In this document: positions 48,644 through 57,835 of the stretch, piece by piece
Layout of the letters: each line of letters starts with the position of its first letter
Position numbering within the stretch: the stretch's first letter is position 1
Notes under the pieces: model-generated
What the model saw: the letters and a program-made list of their open reading frames with translations, nothing else
Databases searched by the model: none
What the model was told of the DNA's origin: nothing
Source: Pyrinomonadaceae bacterium
Lineage (GTDB): Bacteria > Acidobacteriota > Blastocatellia > Pyrinomonadales > Pyrinomonadaceae
Assembly: GCA_019186825.1 (NCBI GenBank)
Contig: JABARP010000019.1
Coordinates: forward strand, 7,501 to 71,500
DNA length: 64,000 nt
Direction of reading: 5' to 3'
Made by a program: the position numbers and the translations under genes

Positions 48644-49402
48644 ATGGAATGGATATTTGATCCGCAGATCTGGATCGCATTTTTGACGCTTTCGCTGCTC
48701 GAGCTTGTGCTCGGCATCGACAACATCATCTTCATCTCAATTCTTTCGGGACGCCTTCCGGAAAAAGATCAGCCGCGGGCTCGATTTATCGGGCTGGCAC
48801 TCGCACTCATTATGCGCGTGATCCTGCTCTTCTCGCTTTCGTGGGTGATGGGCTTGACCACGCCGCTCTTTACCGTGTTCGGAAATGCGTTGTCGGGCCG
48901 CGACCTTATTCTCGTTGTTGGCGGTCTTTTCCTGCTCTTTAAGAGTACGCACGAGATACACTCCGCGCTCGAGGGTGAAGAAGAGACCGATACCGAACGA
49001 AAGCTCCACTCCGGATTTTCGGCAGTGATCATCCAGATAATGTTGCTCGATATCGTGTTCTCGCTCGATTCGGTCATCACAGCGATCGGCATGGTCAACA
49101 ACGTCTGGGTAATGATCGCGGCAGTCGTCGTCTCGATCATCGCGATGATGCTCTTCGCCGGTGCCATCGGCAACTTCGTCCAGCGTCACCCTACGATCAA
49201 AATGCTTGCACTCTCGTTCCTCTTGATGATCGGTTTTTCGCTAATCGTCGAAGGCCTCGAATATCACATTCCGAAGGGCTATATTTACTTTGCGATGGCG
49301 TTCTCCGTCATGGTCGAGATACTCAACATCCGCCTGCGGAAGAAAAGCGACAAGGTGCGGCTGCACACTCAATTCTCCGAGGATGGAGCAGCTGCCGAAT
49401 AG
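48644..49402 (+). CDS. TerC-family integral membrane protein
   Basis: A protein of 252 residues with about seven spans. LELVLGIDNIIFISIL near residue 20 and DIVFSLDSVITAIGMV near residue 130 are the paired acidic TerC motifs. Family members are linked to tellurium resistance and manganese export. No yybP-ykoY-type leader could be recognised upstream. Metal specificity unknown. Confidence 0.9.
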   Translation: MEWIFDPQIWIAFLTLSLLELVLGIDNIIFISILSGRLPEKDQPRARFIGLALALIMRVILLFSLSWVMGLTTPLFTVFGNALSGRDLILVVGGLFLLFKSTHEIHSALEGEEETDTERKLHSGFSAVIIQIMLLDIVFSLDSVITAIGMVNNVWVMIAAVVVSIIAMMLFAGAIGNFVQRHPTIKMLALSFLLMIGFSLIVEGLEYHIPKGYIYFAMAFSVMVEILNIRLRKKSDKVRLHTQFSEDGAAAE

Positions 49403-49406
49403 AGAT

Positions 49407-50264
49407 ATGATCCGTGAGATGAAAGTTATGAGATCTGTGAAATGCATTGCGGCAGTGTTTCTCTTTGCAGCATCTGTGTTCGCACAAAAAGACATCACGA
49501 GCATCGACTTTAAGAACTTCACATATCAGCCGAGTTGCGCTGAGGATGCCGAAGCGGGCCGAAACGTCACCGTAAAGGATGGCGAGTATTCCTACGAAAA
49601 GGAGGCCGACGGCTACACCGACCGTTTCTACTTCTCCGTCCATGAGCCTGTTTACGGTGACCTGACCGGCGATGGAAAGCCGGAGGCCGTGGTCATCTCG
49701 ATTTGCAATACCGGCGGCACCGGCAACTTCACCGAAGGCTATATCTTCGCGCTTCGCAATGGAAGGCCCGTTCAGGTCGCCGTTCTTCCCGGCGGTGACC
49801 GTGCGTATGGCGGTATTCGTGAAGTTTGGATCGAGAACGACGAACTTTGGGTCGAGACGAATGATCCGGGCGAGGCCGGCGGTGCATGCTGTCCGACGCT
49901 GGTCGTAACATCGCGCTACAAATTGCGTGGCGACAAGCTTGTTGAATCGGCAAAATCAACTACGCGGCCGATCTATCCTTCGCAAAGGGTTACGTTCCAG
50001 AAAGGAAAGAGCGGCGCCACCGTCACGCTGACGATCCGCGGCGGCGAAGGCGCCGAACTGGTCCTCCGTGCGAACAAAGGCCAGACGCTTACCGTTACGT
50101 CGAATGAAAAAGCTATCGGTGCGGTCTTAGACGGCGACGCCGAGGTCGTGTCGCTCGGCAACGGATTCCGTGCCGTGCTGTCTGCCAGCGGAGATCAAAA
50201 GATCAGGCTCGATAATGAGAACTCCGCACCTGTCACCGTAGAGATCACGATCACGGTGAAGTAG
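49407..50264 (+). CDS. Secreted protein of unknown function with one DxTGDGxxE repeat
   Basis: The longest frame starts inside terC; ATG at 49407, or at 49428, opens the signal peptide (CIAAVFLFAASVFAQ). From 49407 it has 285 residues. VYGDLTGDGKPEAVVISICN resembles one FG-GAP calcium loop; the C-terminal 90 residues look like a beta-sandwich (VTLTIRGGEGAELVLRANKG). Its 3' end overlaps the convergent rluA-like gene by 14 bp. Function unknown. Confidence 0.7.
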   Translation: MIREMKVMRSVKCIAAVFLFAASVFAQKDITSIDFKNFTYQPSCAEDAEAGRNVTVKDGEYSYEKEADGYTDRFYFSVHEPVYGDLTGDGKPEAVVISICNTGGTGNFTEGYIFALRNGRPVQVAVLPGGDRAYGGIREVWIENDELWVETNDPGEAGGACCPTLVVTSRYKLRGDKLVESAKSTTRPIYPSQRVTFQKGKSGATVTLTIRGGEGAELVLRANKGQTLTVTSNEKAIGAVLDGDAEVVSLGNGFRAVLSASGDQKIRLDNENSAPVTVEITITVK

Positions 50265-51180
50265 CTCGGTGGCGATCGATAAGGAATGAGAATTCGGTAG
50301 GCATCGGCGCCTCGACCTCGACCCTGCGACCGTGCTCGGCCGGATGTGGGACCGACAGCTTGTGAGCGTGCAGATAAAGTCGGTCGCGTTCACCGCCGCC
50401 GCGGACGACATCACCGATGACCGGATGGCCTATGTGCTCAAGGTGCACGCGCAGCTGATTCGTACGACCCGTTACCGGCTCAAGCTCGACGAGCGAGCAG
50501 CTGTCGAATCGTTTGAGAACTTTGTACCTGGAAAGAGCCGGCTTTCCGTCCGGCATTACTTTCCACAACTTCGCCTCCGCATCCCGCCCGATCGGAGCAT
50601 CGATCTCGCCGCTTTCCGCGGTCGGATGACCGGAAACGACCGCGAGATACCGTTTATCGGCCTGTTTCCGCATAAACGCACGCGTCAAATTGCGATGAGC
50701 CAACTTTGTCTTAGCAACCACAAGTATCCCGGACGTATCCTTATCCAAACGATGCGGAAGGCCGGGCCGTATCGCCGGCGTCGTCAATGTCGGTTTGTGC
50801 GGATTCAGATAGTCTGCGAGCCCGTTGAGTAAGGTGCCTCGGTTCTCGCGGTGAGAAGGATGAACAAGCATACCGACGGGTTTGTTAAGTGCGATGAGAT
50901 GCTCGTCTTCGAAAATAATATCGAGCGGCATCTTCTCCGGCAGCATGGCGGTTTCCCGCGTAGTGTCAATGACGATCTCGACAAGGTCATTCGGCAGCAG
51001 GCGGCGGCCAATGTTCTCCCAACGGCCGTTCACTTCGCAGAGTTCCCTGTTGACGAGGTCGCGGAGATACATCTTGCTCAAGTGCGAGAAGTGCGCGAGC
51101 AGAAAATCCTCGAGCCGCATCTTTCGGGCGGCCTCAGGCACCACAATGATTTGGCGTGTCTCCACCTGAATAGTTTGCAT
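50251..51180 (-). CDS. RluA-family pseudouridine synthase
   Basis: ATG 51180 gives 309 residues, the normal size; the longer frame to 51312 overlaps the divergent gene. An S4-like N-terminal domain (RLEDFLLAHFSHLSKMYLRDL) is followed by the catalytic domain with Asp in PHRLDKDTSGILVVAKT, plus GRTNQLRVHLEHIGHPVIGD. It isomerises uridines in rRNA or tRNA; the site cannot be assigned. Its start is only 7 bp from the divergent GTG start. Confidence 0.9.
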   Translation of the reverse strand: MQTIQVETRQIIVVPEAARKMRLEDFLLAHFSHLSKMYLRDLVNRELCEVNGRWENIGRRLLPNDLVEIVIDTTRETAMLPEKMPLDIIFEDEHLIALNKPVGMLVHPSHRENRGTLLNGLADYLNPHKPTLTTPAIRPGLPHRLDKDTSGILVVAKTKLAHRNLTRAFMRKQADKRYLAVVSGHPTAESGEIDAPIGRDAEAKLWKVMPDGKPALSRYKVLKRFDSCSLVELEPVTGRTNQLRVHLEHIGHPVIGDVVRGGGERDRLYLHAHKLSVPHPAEHGRRVEVEAPMPTEFSFLIDRHRATSP

Positions 51181-51187
51181 ACTCGAT

Positions 51188-52720
51188 GTGGAACTTGCAA
51201 AGTCGGCAATTTTCCTACATTTTTGTAATGTTTTGAAAGAAAGAGCGATCGACATTGCCGAGGCATTTGCGAGGATAACGTCGGAGGCGACCGGCCCTCG
51301 CGATGCCGCCAAACGCGTTGTCGAAACGCTATGTTCTTCTGCCGGAGCTCTTTACGCCTTCGTTGCAAAAGAAGACGGGAATGCACACGGCGGGCTCGCG
51401 ATACTTTCAGCCGCGGGACTCGATGCGGCTACGTATCGTCGACTCGAACAGCGTGCCCCATCGACCGCAGTGGTGCGCGCCTTCGAGCAGAAAGAGGTTA
51501 CATATTTACTGATCAACGATGAACCTACGCTCGACTTCCTCGTCATTCAGGGAAAGAGCGTTGAGTTGATCGCTGCCCCTTTCGACATCAACGAGCACCA
51601 GAGCGGATGCGTTGCGGCGGCGTTTGATAAACGCAAACTTGCGGACCGTTCCGAGGCAGAAGCGCTCGTTCGCCTTGCCGCACTTACCGTCTCTCACGTG
51701 ATCCGGATCGACGAGATCCGACGAGATTCGACCGATCAGGCAACTGAGGATGAGGTGGCCGCACGCCTCGCCCTAAAAGAGAAATACGACATTTCAAAGA
51801 TCGTCGGAAACTCCGGAGCGATGCGACAGGTAGCCGATCAGGTTCGGCAGATCGCCAGATCGAACGCGGCCGTCCTTCTTCGTGGTGAACGCGGCACGGG
51901 AAAGGAGATGCTCGCATACGCGTTACATTACGCAAGTCTGCGTGCCCGGCAAGAGTTTCGAAAAGTAAGCTGCGCAGGAATGCCGGGATCGCTTCTCGAG
52001 GCGGAACTCTTTGGCATCGAGTCACAGCCGCTGAAACTCGGAGCGATCGAACAGGCAAAGTTCGGCACGCTCTTCATCGACGAGATCGCAGAAACCACGC
52101 CTGAGATACAGATGCGTCTCCTTAGGCTTATTCGAGACAGCCGTTTCGAACGGGTCAACAGTACAGAGCCTATACGCGCGAACCTTCGCCTTATCTTCTC
52201 GACCGCCGCCGATCTTGAGAACCTTGCCGAGATCGGAAGATTTAGTACAGAACTCTTGTATAGGATAAATGCGTTTACAATATTCGTTCCGCCGCTTCGG
52301 GACAGAAAGGCTGACATTCTTCTTCTGTCGGAGCATTTCATCGAGAAGTATGCACGTGAACAAAAGCGAAAGATCGCAAGGATCTCAACACCGGCGATCG
52401 ATATGCTCGCAAAGTATCATTTCCCGGGAAATGTTCGTGAGCTTGAGAATGTCATCGAACGCGCAGTGATGGTTTGCGATCAGGGAGTCATTCACGCCCG
52501 TCATTTGCCTGCCACGCTTCAAACGGCGGAGGAAACGGCAACCAGGCCGGCTTCAACCCTCGAGGCAACCGTCGCAGCATTCGAACGTGACATTATTGAC
52601 GATGCACTGAAATCATCGAGAGGAAATATCGCTAAGGCCGCACGCGACCTCGGCACGACAGAGCGGATCTTGGGTTACAAGATAAAGAATGCGGGGATCG
52701 AACCGCGGCGCTATAAGTAA
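51188..52720 (+). CDS. GAF/AAA+/Fis protein resembling a sigma-54 activator but lacking GAFTGA
   Basis: A protein of 510 residues (GTG start at 51188; no internal ATG suits). About residues 10-175 form a GAF-like sensor; residues about 205-430 an AAA+ domain with Walker A GERGTGKE, Walker B GTLFIDEIAE, and LLYRINAFTIFVPPLRDRKADI; residues about 465-510 a Fis-type helix-turn-helix. After ELFG the text reads IESQPLKLGAIEQAKF, so the GAFTGA loop that contacts sigma-54 is deleted. It may act without sigma-54 or be inactive. Its stop overlaps the glnE start (TAATG). Confidence 0.85.
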   Translation: MELAKSAIFLHFCNVLKERAIDIAEAFARITSEATGPRDAAKRVVETLCSSAGALYAFVAKEDGNAHGGLAILSAAGLDAATYRRLEQRAPSTAVVRAFEQKEVTYLLINDEPTLDFLVIQGKSVELIAAPFDINEHQSGCVAAAFDKRKLADRSEAEALVRLAALTVSHVIRIDEIRRDSTDQATEDEVAARLALKEKYDISKIVGNSGAMRQVADQVRQIARSNAAVLLRGERGTGKEMLAYALHYASLRARQEFRKVSCAGMPGSLLEAELFGIESQPLKLGAIEQAKFGTLFIDEIAETTPEIQMRLLRLIRDSRFERVNSTEPIRANLRLIFSTAADLENLAEIGRFSTELLYRINAFTIFVPPLRDRKADILLLSEHFIEKYAREQKRKIARISTPAIDMLAKYHFPGNVRELENVIERAVMVCDQGVIHARHLPATLQTAEETATRPASTLEATVAAFERDIIDDALKSSRGNIAKAARDLGTTERILGYKIKNAGIEPRRYK

Positions 52721-55344
52721 TGTTCAGCGAAGACCAGATCATTTCAGAATTGCCCGATGCCGATGCCGCCCGTCGGTTTCGTGATGCATTGTCGCCGAAG
52801 ATCGCGGCTCGCCTTCGTCGCGACGAAGGGCTGTATTCGGATGTTCTCACGCTCGCCGCATACTCACCGCTGCTCTCGACCACGCTGCTCCAGAATGAAG
52901 AGTATTTCGCGTGGCTCGGCCGCCAGCGACTCACAATGGGTGGCCGTACAAAAGAAGAGTTACTCGAATCACTCGGCAGGTTTTCGCTTACGAACTCAAC
53001 GCTCGACCCGCAAACACTCTTTTCGCGTTTCCGCAGACGCGAGCTCATACGTATTTTCCTTCGTGATATTCGAAGGCTTGCAACTGTTGCAGAGATCACA
53101 GATGAGATCTCAAGCCTTGCAGACGCAATACTCGAAGCAGCGCTCGTCGAATCACGCCGCGAAATGGATAAGCGTTACGGCCAACCGCTCGAGCTCGACG
53201 AAAAACAACGCTCGCGGGCTGCAGAATTTGCGGTGATCGCTCTGGGCAAGCTCGGATCGCTCGAGTTGAATTACGCAAGCGATGTCGATCTGCTCTTCAT
53301 TTACTCTTCTGACGGAATGACCGCAGGTGCCGAGCGGGATGCGATAACGAACCGCGAATATTTCACAAAGCTTGCACAGCATGTCATCAAACTTGTCGGC
53401 GAAGGCAGGGGAGAAGGAGCCGCGTACCGCGTTGACATGCGACTGCGGCCGAATGGCTCGCTCGGTGCTCTCTCGATGTCGCTGAAGGACACGGTCGACT
53501 ACTACACGGAGACCGCTCGCCCTTGGGAACGGCAGATGCTTATCCGGTCGCGCATTTCCGCGGGCGAGGCGCGCGTCTGTCGACAGTTTTGGAACCTTGT
53601 GAGCCCGCTGATCTACAACTCGAAGACAAATGTCGCAGAGGCACTCGCTGGTGTCCGAGCTTCAAAAGAATCGATCGACGAGAACGCACGACGAAAGAAC
53701 TCGCTAGACGTAAAGCTCTCGCCGGGCGGTATTCGCGAGATCGAGTTTATTGCCCAGGCACTGCAGCTAGCCCACGGCGGCCGCGACAAATGGCTGCGAA
53801 GCCCGCACACGCTGATCGCTCTGTCGAGGCTCGCTGACCGAGAGCTCATTTCTCCGAGCGAGAGAGCCGAACTCTCAAAGGCATACGACCTTCTTCGCAG
53901 GACCGAGCACATCCTGCAGATGGAGAACGGGCTGCAGACACACACAATTCCGACGGACGCCGCAAAGCTCGACCTTCTCGCAAAGCGAGTACGATTTGCG
54001 ACCGGTGCAGAGATCGAGAAAGGTCTCGCCCGCTCGATGAAAAGGGTAAGGAAGATCTTTGAGCGCGTATTCGATCACGATTCGCCTAACGTTGCCGAAG
54101 AAACCGCACCTGGCGCACTGAAACCAAAAGTGCGAAGTGCAACACAGGTTTCGAAGATCGCAGAGCTCTCACCGCCGTTTGCAGCCGTACTTGCAAACTC
54201 ACCAAAGCTTGCCGAACGCGTTGAACAATACCGAGCCTCTATCGAGACGCTCGACCTTCGCGGAAAGATCTTCGCCGCACTCGCCCCGGCTACGGACTTT
54301 GGCATGCGGCTCGATGCACTGAGGCACGAATGGACGACGATCTATACCGCGATCGGTCTTGCCGACCTTTTTGAGGAGATCTCGGTTGATCGATCGAAGG
54401 CAATGCAGACGAACCTTGCGGAAGTAAGTCTTGACGCAGCAATGTATATTGTCGGGAAGGAATTCACAGACAAAATCCCTCCGCAGATCGCTGTGATCGC
54501 TCTCGGCAAGCTCGGTGGCCAACGCCTGGATTTTGGGTCCGACCTCGACATCATACTTTCATATACAGCCGATCCGGCAGCAAAGCTCGACGCGCAGCAA
54601 CAGTACTTCTCCCGCGCAGCCGAACTCTTTATCAATTCCCTCTCCTCAATGACTCGAGCGGGCAGTTTGTATCGAGTTGACCTGCGCTTGCGTCCGTTCG
54701 GCTCGAAGGGTTTGAGCATCATTTCATCGAATGCATTTATCGAATACCTCAGAACGACCGCAGCCGTTTGGGAGCTACTTGCCTTTGTAAAAGCTCGCGG
54801 CATTGCGAGTGGCGATCATCTTGATGTCGCCGGAGCCACGGAGCTCGAAACGCAGATCCGAGAGATCGTCCATTCGAGGGCAGCAGCAACTCCGGTCGAG
54901 GAACTGCGTGAAAGCACGCTGTCGGTCCGCGAAGCTCTCCGCCAGCGAAGAACGACGGCGCGGAGCAGAGTGGTCGATATCAAGTACGGCGAAGGCGGAA
55001 TGCTCGACATCTATTTTGCAATGCGCTTTCTACAGCTACGCGACGGCGTACTGGACGACGAGACAGATCGCTCAACCCCGAATACCTTAAAGCGGCTACT
55101 TGACTCAAACTCACTCTCCAAAGAGAACTTCGATGCTCTAAAAGAAGGGCACGCGTTCCTATCGGCGGTCGATCACGCGATCAGACTTTGCATTGGTCGA
55201 TCGACACGCCTTCCCGTTGCGGATTCCTCGGCAATGGAGCGGATCGTTCGCCGCTTGAAGCTCCCTTCAACCGGCAACCTTGTCGAGCATTTAACGATAC
55301 ATCGACTTGCGATACGCGAAGCATATGAGGCGATCTTACAGTAA
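52720..55344 (+). CDS. glnE: Glutamine synthetase adenylyltransferase/deadenylase
   Basis: A protein of 874 residues with two nucleotidyltransferase halves: ALGKLGSLELNYASDVDLLFIY near residue 170 and ALGKLGGQRLDFGSDLDIILSY near residue 600, each followed by a helical domain; both GxGSDxDxxxxY-type cores keep their acidic residues. It is somewhat shorter than E. coli GlnE (about 945). It adenylylates and deadenylylates glutamine synthetase under PII control. Its start overlaps the stop of the enhancer-binding-protein-like gene. Confidence 0.93.
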   Translation: MFSEDQIISELPDADAARRFRDALSPKIAARLRRDEGLYSDVLTLAAYSPLLSTTLLQNEEYFAWLGRQRLTMGGRTKEELLESLGRFSLTNSTLDPQTLFSRFRRRELIRIFLRDIRRLATVAEITDEISSLADAILEAALVESRREMDKRYGQPLELDEKQRSRAAEFAVIALGKLGSLELNYASDVDLLFIYSSDGMTAGAERDAITNREYFTKLAQHVIKLVGEGRGEGAAYRVDMRLRPNGSLGALSMSLKDTVDYYTETARPWERQMLIRSRISAGEARVCRQFWNLVSPLIYNSKTNVAEALAGVRASKESIDENARRKNSLDVKLSPGGIREIEFIAQALQLAHGGRDKWLRSPHTLIALSRLADRELISPSERAELSKAYDLLRRTEHILQMENGLQTHTIPTDAAKLDLLAKRVRFATGAEIEKGLARSMKRVRKIFERVFDHDSPNVAEETAPGALKPKVRSATQVSKIAELSPPFAAVLANSPKLAERVEQYRASIETLDLRGKIFAALAPATDFGMRLDALRHEWTTIYTAIGLADLFEEISVDRSKAMQTNLAEVSLDAAMYIVGKEFTDKIPPQIAVIALGKLGGQRLDFGSDLDIILSYTADPAAKLDAQQQYFSRAAELFINSLSSMTRAGSLYRVDLRLRPFGSKGLSIISSNAFIEYLRTTAAVWELLAFVKARGIASGDHLDVAGATELETQIREIVHSRAAATPVEELRESTLSVREALRQRRTTARSRVVDIKYGEGGMLDIYFAMRFLQLRDGVLDDETDRSTPNTLKRLLDSNSLSKENFDALKEGHAFLSAVDHAIRLCIGRSTRLPVADSSAMERIVRRLKLPSTGNLVEHLTIHRLAIREAYEAILQ

Positions 55345-55365
55345 CTTCCTAAGCTACAATGCGCG

Positions 55366-55371
55366 TATAAT
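55366..55371 (+). promoter_or_regulatory. Candidate -10 of the VWA gene
   Basis: TATAAT ends 8 bp before the ATG at 55380, and no ribosome-binding site lies between, so the mRNA would be leaderless or almost so. No clear -35. Confidence 0.45.
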
Positions 55372-55379
55372 TTCGTTCT

Positions 55380-56468
55380 ATGGTTCGACTGTTCGGCATT
55401 CTGATAGCTTTGGCACTCTCGGCTTCGCTCGCCACAGCGCAGTCTCGCCACAAGAAGCCATATTCGGAAAGCGTCTCCCGCTACGATGTTGCGGTCCCAA
55501 AAGAAGACCAGCAGGCCATTGATCGGAAACCGAGCGACAATGACGTCATTCGAGTCGAAACTGACCTGATAATGATCCCGGTCAAAGTAGCTACAAAGAA
55601 CGGTCGTGCCGTGCCGGACATTCGTCAGGAAGAGTTTCGAGTTTTTGAGAATGGTGAGCAGCAGGAGATCGCATACTTCAGCTCGGACGATACTCCCTTC
55701 TCAGTCGCCTTGCTGCTCGATATGAGTTACTCGACGGTCTTCAAGCTGCAGGAGATCCAGAATGCGGCAAAGCAATTTATCAGTGAGCTTAAGCCGAATG
55801 ACCGCGTGATGATCGTCGCATTCGCGGAGAAAGGCAGAGTGCTTTGCGACCTGACCGATAACCGCACGGCGCTTCGATACGCAATCGAAGCTGCCAAGAT
55901 CGAGAGCGGCACATCTCTCTACGACACGATGGATGATGTATTGAATCATCGCCTCGCAAACGCATCCGGCCGCAAGGCCATCGTGATTCTCACAGATGGC
56001 GTAGACACGACCAGCAAGAAGGCGACTTTTAAGAGTGTTCTCGCGGACCTCGCTGAATCGAACGTTGTCGTTTACCCGATCCGATACAGCACTTACGACG
56101 ACGTGCAGAAGAGTCGGCGAAACGACGCTGAAGTTCGCTACGACGAAGACGATCGGCCTTATGTTGTCGATACGGCCCCGGGAAAGGGCGAAAGAACAGA
56201 GGATTACGCAACGGCTGACGAATTTATGAGTGAAGCTGCCGATCGCACCGGCGGCTCGGTTCAGCGTGTCTCGTCGCGGACAAATCTTGCCGCTGCTTTC
56301 TCTCGCATCGCCGACGAACTTCGCAAAACCTACAGCTTGGGGTATTATCCTACAGGCAATCGTATGCCTGGGTCGCGAAACTATATTCGGGTTCGGGTTT
56401 ACCGGCCGGATCTGGTGATCCGGGCGAGAGAAACATATCTTAAACCCGCTCTTCGGAGCAACAACTAA
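55380..56468 (+). CDS. Secreted VWFA-related protein (acidobacterial type)
   Basis: A protein of 362 residues with a signal peptide ending ATAQ. A short beta domain (IPVKVATKNGRAVPDIRQEE) is followed by a von Willebrand A domain with MIDAS LLLDMSYST (DxSxS form), then TDGVDTTS. This is the VWFA-related family that is expanded in Acidobacteriota and useful as a taxonomic hint. It probably binds a partner in the envelope. Function unknown. Confidence 0.88.
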   Translation: MVRLFGILIALALSASLATAQSRHKKPYSESVSRYDVAVPKEDQQAIDRKPSDNDVIRVETDLIMIPVKVATKNGRAVPDIRQEEFRVFENGEQQEIAYFSSDDTPFSVALLLDMSYSTVFKLQEIQNAAKQFISELKPNDRVMIVAFAEKGRVLCDLTDNRTALRYAIEAAKIESGTSLYDTMDDVLNHRLANASGRKAIVILTDGVDTTSKKATFKSVLADLAESNVVVYPIRYSTYDDVQKSRRNDAEVRYDEDDRPYVVDTAPGKGERTEDYATADEFMSEAADRTGGSVQRVSSRTNLAAAFSRIADELRKTYSLGYYPTGNRMPGSRNYIRVRVYRPDLVIRARETYLKPALRSNN

Positions 56469-56494
56469 CATCCCTGACCATGAGGAGAATTGGA

Positions 56495-57361
56495 ATGAAA
56501 ACGCTATTCTCGGTGCTTGCGCTTACAGCTCTTTTGGGCTTCGCAGCGATCAGCACCTTCGCACAAGAGAAACTGACCAACGCAGAGGTGATCTCGCTTA
56601 CGAAGGCGGGCCTCGCAAGTTCGGTCATCGTTGAAAAGATCAGAACATCACCGACGGACTTCGATACGTCGACCAACGGGTTGATCGCATTAAAGCAAGC
56701 TGGTGTTGCAGACGATGTCGTCGCCGCAATGGTAACTGCAAAAAGCGGAGGCAGTTCACAGACACCCGCAGCCCCCGGCGGAGCGCCGTCCGGTGACCCG
56801 AATGACCCGATGAGCAAACACGGGTTCGGCATCTACCTATATTCGGAGGAGGGCGGAACCAGGAAGATGACGCAACTCCAACCTTCGATGTCCGCCCAGA
56901 ATCGAACGGGCGGTCAGTTCACGGCATCGATCACACCATTTGGACTTGGAAAAGTAAAAACGAAGACGAATCTCCCGGGACGGAACGCCGCGATCCAGAT
57001 AAAGGAAACATCGCCGGTCTTTTACTTTTACCTTGACGCATCGAGCGGCGGGCTGAACACGTCTAGCGGAATTCCTTCGAGCCCGAACGAATTCACTTTG
57101 GTTCGTTTCAATCAGCGAAGTGATAATCGCGAGGTTACGATCGCAAAATCAAATTCGTGGGGCGGCAAGGGTGGACTTTCCGATGAGTATGTCGTTGGTT
57201 TGACGGCCGAGTCTCTCGGAAATGGCGTATATAAGGTGACACCGACATCTCCACTCAAGAAAGGCGAGTACGGATTTATGATGCTTAACTCGGGAAACTC
57301 GAACACGTCGGCCGGTGTCGGTTCGAAGTTCTTCGACTTCGGTGTGAATATGACGCCGTAA
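56495..57361 (+). CDS. Secreted protein with N-terminal helical repeat and C-terminal beta domain
   Basis: ATG 56495 has GAGGAG upstream and opens a signal peptide ending STFAQ, giving 288 residues. Residues about 25-85 are a helical pair (LTNAEVISLTKAGLASSVIV, LIALKQAGVADDVVAAM), then a Pro/Gly linker and a beta-rich domain with a Gly/Ser/Asn-rich end. It follows the VWA gene by 26 bp. Function unknown. Confidence 0.75.
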   Translation: MKTLFSVLALTALLGFAAISTFAQEKLTNAEVISLTKAGLASSVIVEKIRTSPTDFDTSTNGLIALKQAGVADDVVAAMVTAKSGGSSQTPAAPGGAPSGDPNDPMSKHGFGIYLYSEEGGTRKMTQLQPSMSAQNRTGGQFTASITPFGLGKVKTKTNLPGRNAAIQIKETSPVFYFYLDASSGGLNTSSGIPSSPNEFTLVRFNQRSDNREVTIAKSNSWGGKGGLSDEYVVGLTAESLGNGVYKVTPTSPLKKGEYGFMMLNSGNSNTSAGVGSKFFDFGVNMTP

Positions 57362-57481
57362 CGCTGTACTAACAGCTTTACGGTAGGCAAATTGATGGCT
57401 CCGTCAGGAACGGAATGGTTGTACAGCAACGATCATTCATCCGAAACGGAGCTATTTGCATTGTAGCAATCAAAGTGCAAG

Positions 57482-57510
57482 CTTACTTACTTACTTTCTT
57501 TCTTTCTTTC
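57482..57510. repeat. Tetranucleotide microsatellite
   Basis: (ctta)n running into (ctttc)-type repeats: three actt units then four tttc units. It lies in the gap 57362-57615 with no gene around. Slippage-prone. Confidence 0.7.
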
Positions 57511-57554
57511 GTACCGTGACCTTAGTAAGCGGTACTTGACAACAGCTCGAAAAC

Positions 57555-57582
57555 AAAAAAGAGGCCGCTCGAAAGCGACCTC
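57555..57582 (-). terminator. Terminator after the 64-residue minus-strand gene
   Basis: Hairpin gaggccgct/agcgacctc with one mismatch; on the minus strand it is followed by TTTTTT. Its orientation supports transcription of the minus-strand genes to its right. Confidence 0.7.
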
Positions 57583-57615
57583 AGTCCTAGAAACCGTCCC
57601 AAACTACTCAACCGA

Positions 57616-57810
57616 TCAACTCGCCGCAATGCTCACGAACTTGCATGGCTGTTGCCCATTTGCATATTCGTAAAAACTCAGAGCTGAAGGAGTTTGCTTT
57701 TCGTCCGCATTCTTTCGCAAACACCGAGATAGAGCTTCTTCGAATGAACTGACCAGAGCCAGTTCTCCCGAGGTAGTGGTTGTGAAAAATTCAAATGCGG
57801 AGTTTGTCAC
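57616..57810 (-). CDS. Small hypothetical protein
   Basis: A 64-residue frame with a GTG start, just after the H1-like gene and just before a minus-strand terminator. It contains FEEALSRCLRKNADEKQTPS and two Cys. No family or ribosome-binding site recognised. The terminator position is the main support; it could instead be the 3' untranslated part of the H1-like transcript. Confidence 0.4.
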   Translation of the reverse strand: MTNSAFEFFTTTTSGELALVSSFEEALSRCLRKNADEKQTPSALSFYEYANGQQPCKFVSIAAS

Positions 57811-57835
57811 TCGTTGATAGTGAGTAGCTGTTGGA

